From assembly GCA_002352135.1 (NCBI GenBank), contig DEHW01000185.1:3766-11662 (forward strand): a DNA stretch of 7,897 nt. Direction: 5' to 3'. Both the position numbers and the translations under genes were made by a program. Source of the stretch: Lysobacterales bacterium UBA2790 (GTDB lineage Bacteria > Pseudomonadota > Gammaproteobacteria > Xanthomonadales > Xanthomonadaceae). The notes below the pieces were generated by a model. That model had not been told where the DNA came from. It ran no database searches and was given only the letters and a program-made list of their open reading frames with translations. This document shows, one piece after another, positions 5,782 through 7,897 of this stretch. Each line of letters begins with the position of its first letter. Within the stretch, counting starts at the first letter, position 1.

Positions 5782-6471
5782 ATGCCTGACGCATTGCCGC
5801 GTGTCGCGGTGCTGGCCTCGGGTGCTGGCAGCACCTTGCGGGCCTTGATCGAGGCCCAGCACGGCGGACAGTTGCCGGTGCAGTTCGTCGGCCTGTTTTC
5901 CGACAAGCCTGCGGCACCTGCTCTGGAACACGCCTTGCGCGCAGGAATCCCGGTCTGCGCCCTGTCGCCCAAAGGCTATGCCAACCGCGCGGCTCACGAT
6001 GCGGCGTTGTTTGCGCGGGTTGCTGATGCGCAGCCCGATCTGGTGGTGTGTGCGGGCTATATGCGCATTATCGAAGCCGCCAGCACGCGCCGGTTTGCCG
6101 GTCGCATGATCAACCTGCATCCTTCGCTGCTGCCCAAGCATCGTGGCCTGCACACGCACCGCGCGGCACTCGATGCGGGCGATCTCAGCCACGGTGCCAG
6201 CGTGCATCTGGTCACGGCAGAACTGGATGACGGCCCGATCCTTGCCCAAGTGCATGTCGGTATTCGAGCCGAGGATGATCCGGCTGCGCTGGAGGCGCGC
6301 GTGCGCAGCGTCGAGCGGCGCTTGTTGATCGCGGTCCTCGCGGCGTGGGCAAAGGCCGAACTGCGTTGCTCGCCAGCACCCATTCAGTTCGGCCGCAACA
6401 CACTCGCGGCACCGTTGTGGATGGACCATGACGGCCAACTTCGTACAGGTGAACCGAAATGCGTGGCATGA
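5782..6471 (+). CDS. purN: Phosphoribosylglycinamide formyltransferase (GAR transformylase)
   Basis: A 229-residue cytosolic enzyme that transfers formyl from 10-formyl-tetrahydrofolate to GAR, step three of purine synthesis. The catalytic triad of the family is present: N111 and H113 in INLHPSLLP, and D149 in ELDDGP (equivalent to E. coli N106, H108, D144). The THRAALDAGD and GASVHLVT segments around them are also conserved. The phosphate loop reads SGAGSTL (13-19), where most homologues have SGxGSN, so Asn is replaced by Thr at residue 18. The protein is about 17 residues longer than E. coli PurN, mostly at the C-terminus, which ends TGEPKCVA. ATG 5782 follows the purM TGA after one base with no ribosome binding site nearby, so coupled translation is likely. 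Starting at the upstream in-frame ATG (5731) would embed 17 residues inside purM and is unlikely. The 3' end overlaps the next gene by 13 bases. Confidence 0.96.
   Translation: MPDALPRVAVLASGAGSTLRALIEAQHGGQLPVQFVGLFSDKPAAPALEHALRAGIPVCALSPKGYANRAAHDAALFARVADAQPDLVVCAGYMRIIEAASTRRFAGRMINLHPSLLPKHRGLHTHRAALDAGDLSHGASVHLVTAELDDGPILAQVHVGIRAEDDPAALEARVRSVERRLLIAVLAAWAKAELRCSPAPIQFGRNTLAAPLWMDHDGQLRTGEPKCVA
6447..6452 (+). promoter_or_regulatory. Ribosome binding site AGGTGA for the DUF3108 gene
   Basis: AGGTGA lies inside the purN coding sequence, six bases before the ATG at 6459. This spacing favours 6459 over the in-frame ATG at 6468, which would be 15 bases away. Confidence 0.65.
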
Positions 6472-7187
6472 CATTCCTGCTAGGCGCGCTGATGACCGGG
6501 ACCATTCAGGCATCGACGTTGACGCCTTTTGCAGCCCACTACCAGGTGTTCGAGGGAGGTAAAGAGCAGGGCGAAGCCACCCTGCAATTGTCCTCGGCAG
6601 GGCGCGGCGAGTGGCGCTATGACATGAACGTACGTGGCACGTCCGGCTTGGCGCGCATCGCGGGTTTTGAAATGCAACAGTCGACAGTGCTGCGCGAGCA
6701 GGGCGAACGCCTGACTCCCGTGTCCGCGCACAGTGAGGGCGGCGTGCTGTTCAAACACAAAGTGATCGACACCGTCTTCGACTGGACGCGGCGCGAAGTC
6801 CGCTGGACTGGCGACGTCAAATCGGATCAGCGTGGGCCGGTCCCATTGCGTGACGACAGCGTCAGTGGACAGGCTCTGAATCTATTGATCAGCCGCGACC
6901 TGCCTGCCGACATGGCGGTCGGCGAGGCGCTGCACTACCACATGGTCGAGCGCGGCAAGGCCAAGGAAGTGGCCTATGTCTCACGCGGCGAAGAAACCAT
7001 CGACGTGCCAGCAGGTCGCTATACCGCGCAGGCGCTGACCTACGACCGCGGCGAAGGCGAGCACCAGAAAGACACCACAGTCTGGATCAGCCATGAACTC
7101 GGCGTACCCACCCCGATCCGCGCGCTACAGCGCGAGGAAGGCAAGGACGCCTTCGAGATGCGCTTGGTGCGCGTAGAACAGCGCTGA
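6459..7187 (+). CDS. DUF3108 exported protein of unknown function
   Basis: A 242-residue protein with a short signal peptide (hydrophobic residues at about 4-15) and likely cleavage after IQA at residue 18, so probably periplasmic. The mature part begins LTPFAAHYQVFEGGKEQGEA, the beta-rich opening of the DUF3108 family. Later signs of a beta-sheet lipid-binding-like fold are YDMNVRG (54-60), FDWTRREVRW (107-116) and TTVWISHELGVPTPIR (205-220). No catalytic motif is known, and roles in envelope maintenance are only speculated for the family. It shares 13 bases with the end of purN and has a good ribosome binding site, so it is the third gene of the pur operon. This purM-purN-DUF3108 order is recalled from other gammaproteobacteria. 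Its 3' end faces the methyltransferase gene, with only 21 bases between the two stops and no terminator seen. Confidence 0.9.
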   Translation: MRGMTFLLGALMTGTIQASTLTPFAAHYQVFEGGKEQGEATLQLSSAGRGEWRYDMNVRGTSGLARIAGFEMQQSTVLREQGERLTPVSAHSEGGVLFKHKVIDTVFDWTRREVRWTGDVKSDQRGPVPLRDDSVSGQALNLLISRDLPADMAVGEALHYHMVERGKAKEVAYVSRGEETIDVPAGRYTAQALTYDRGEGEHQKDTTVWISHELGVPTPIRALQREEGKDAFEMRLVRVEQR

Positions 7188-7208
7188 CCGAACGCGACTT
7201 CAACAGGT

Positions 7209-7897
7209 CTACCGACCGGGCAGAGTCTCGTTGGTCAGACGATTGGGATCAAAGCTCGGAACGCCACTGTGACGCTCATGCGGTTTCGGATGAGGGCCTT
7301 TCTCAATCACCACCACACTGTCGTAGAAGTGCACGGATTGGGCGGTTTGAGTGAAGTTGCCGACGGGGAAGCTGTGCGGGTCACGACTGTGCCACGCGTT
7401 CAATTCGTCGACCAGGCGCTTGGCAATTTCCATGAACGTGTAGGTTGCCGTCAGTCCGCCACCATGACTGCGCCAGTAGCTGGTGTGGGTGTCTTCGACC
7501 AGAATCACGCCATCGGGTTTGACGTGGCCGTACAGCTCCTCAACCGTCGCAATTTGTTGCGTCATCTGGTGGCCGCCGTCATCCAGAAGAATGTCGATGG
7601 GTCCCACCTTCTGGGCGAGCGCGCGCAGAAACTGCCGGTCGCTTTGATCGCCAATGATGATCTCAATGCCTGGTTCGCCGAGATCAACGAGCCGCGGATT
7701 GATGTCGACGCCGATCACGCGACACTGGGGTCCGAAGTAATCCCGCCACATCTGCAATGAGCCGCCGTGGAACACGCCGAACTCGACGATGGTGCACGCG
7801 CGCCCTCGAAAGCGAGCGAAGTGGCGATGGTATACATCAAGGTAGTGATCCCACTTCGTCATCAACCGTCCCGGGTTGTTGTCGAAATAGGTTCGCA
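7209..7897 (-). CDS. Class I SAM-dependent methyltransferase, 5' end outside window
   Basis: The minus-strand frame stays open to the right edge, so the start is outside the window. Reading from the edge gives 228 residues. The first visible ones, RTYFDNNPGRLMTKWDHYLD, include the conserved N-terminal stretch of a family that usually starts earlier than the internal ATG at 7862. SAM-binding motif I is VEFGVFHGGS (visible residues 37-46), the acidic motif II residue is in GVDINP (62-67), and DILLDDGGH (101-109) and VEDTHTSYW (133-141) are typical of Methyltransf_24/CmcI-like sugar or macrolide O-methyltransferases, some metal-dependent through such Asp/His residues. Substrate unknown. Relatives often lie in surface-glycan or secondary-metabolite clusters. 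It runs convergent with the pur operon and is probably a separate unit continuing to the right. Confidence 0.85.
   Translation of the reverse strand, partial: RTYFDNNPGRLMTKWDHYLDVYHRHFARFRGRACTIVEFGVFHGGSLQMWRDYFGPQCRVIGVDINPRLVDLGEPGIEIIIGDQSDRQFLRALAQKVGPIDILLDDGGHQMTQQIATVEELYGHVKPDGVILVEDTHTSYWRSHGGGLTATYTFMEIAKRLVDELNAWHSRDPHSFPVGNFTQTAQSVHFYDSVVVIEKGPHPKPHERHSGVPSFDPNRLTNETLPGR

Noticed and set aside
4662..5972. 436-codon minus-strand open frame
   Set aside because: Antisense to purM and the start of purN, which are unambiguous.
5680..6513. 277-codon minus-strand open frame
   Set aside because: Antisense to purN. No motif.
7188..7211. Small inverted repeat GGTC-GACC in the gap between the convergent DUF3108 and methyltransferase genes
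   Set aside because: Four-base arms and no T-run. Too weak to call a terminator.
7269..7760. 163-codon plus-strand open frame
   Set aside because: Antisense to the methyltransferase gene, whose SAM motifs are clear.

Overview
This window is a compact, GC-rich stretch of ordinary bacterial chromosome with short gaps between genes. It suggests a gammaproteobacterium, most likely of the Xanthomonadales (Xanthomonadaceae/Rhodanobacteraceae). The grounds are GC-rich codon usage, a GTG start for purM, a hda / AI-2E permease / DUF2066 block facing a purM-purN-DUF3108 block (an arrangement recalled from other gammaproteobacteria), and a palindromic repeat of a type common in that group. Species cannot be named from this window.

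Layout from left to right. (1) Bases 1-138 hold the 3' end of an unidentified plus-strand gene, followed by a small hairpin. (2) A crotonase-family gene (329-1093, +) follows. Its residue pattern fits delta3,delta2-enoyl-CoA isomerase better than enoyl-CoA hydratase. A perfect 6-bp inverted repeat sits just upstream of its candidate -10 box. (3) The gap 1094-1310, between convergent genes, carries a terminator-like hairpin and a REP/dRS3-like palindrome that may lie in a small element with imperfect inverted ends. (4) A minus-strand operon runs DUF2066 exported protein (4396-3296), PerM/AI-2E-type membrane protein (3184-2000), then hda (2003-1311). The last two overlap by 4 bases (ATGA). (5) A divergent intergenic region (4397-4724) carries the purM promoter. 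(6) A plus-strand operon runs purM (4725-5780), purN (5782-6471), then an exported DUF3108 protein (6459-7187), with a 1-base gap and a 13-base overlap. (7) A minus-strand class I SAM methyltransferase (7209 to the right edge) is cut at its 5' end.

How the genes work together. PurM and PurN are consecutive-pathway enzymes of de novo IMP synthesis (steps 5 and 3), and their tight packing implies co-translation. Hda partners with the DNA-loaded sliding clamp to inactivate DnaA-ATP, so a replication-initiation regulator is co-transcribed with two envelope proteins of unclear role. Each divergent arm pairs a well-understood cytosolic function with an exported protein of unknown function (DUF2066 in one, DUF3108 in the other).

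I found no CRISPR array, transposase, tRNA or rRNA, phage gene or defence system. No wholly new system is evident. The best second looks are the isomerase-type active site with its operator-like palindrome, the repeat element at 1162-1264, the two DUF proteins, and a substitution in the phosphate-binding loop of PurN.
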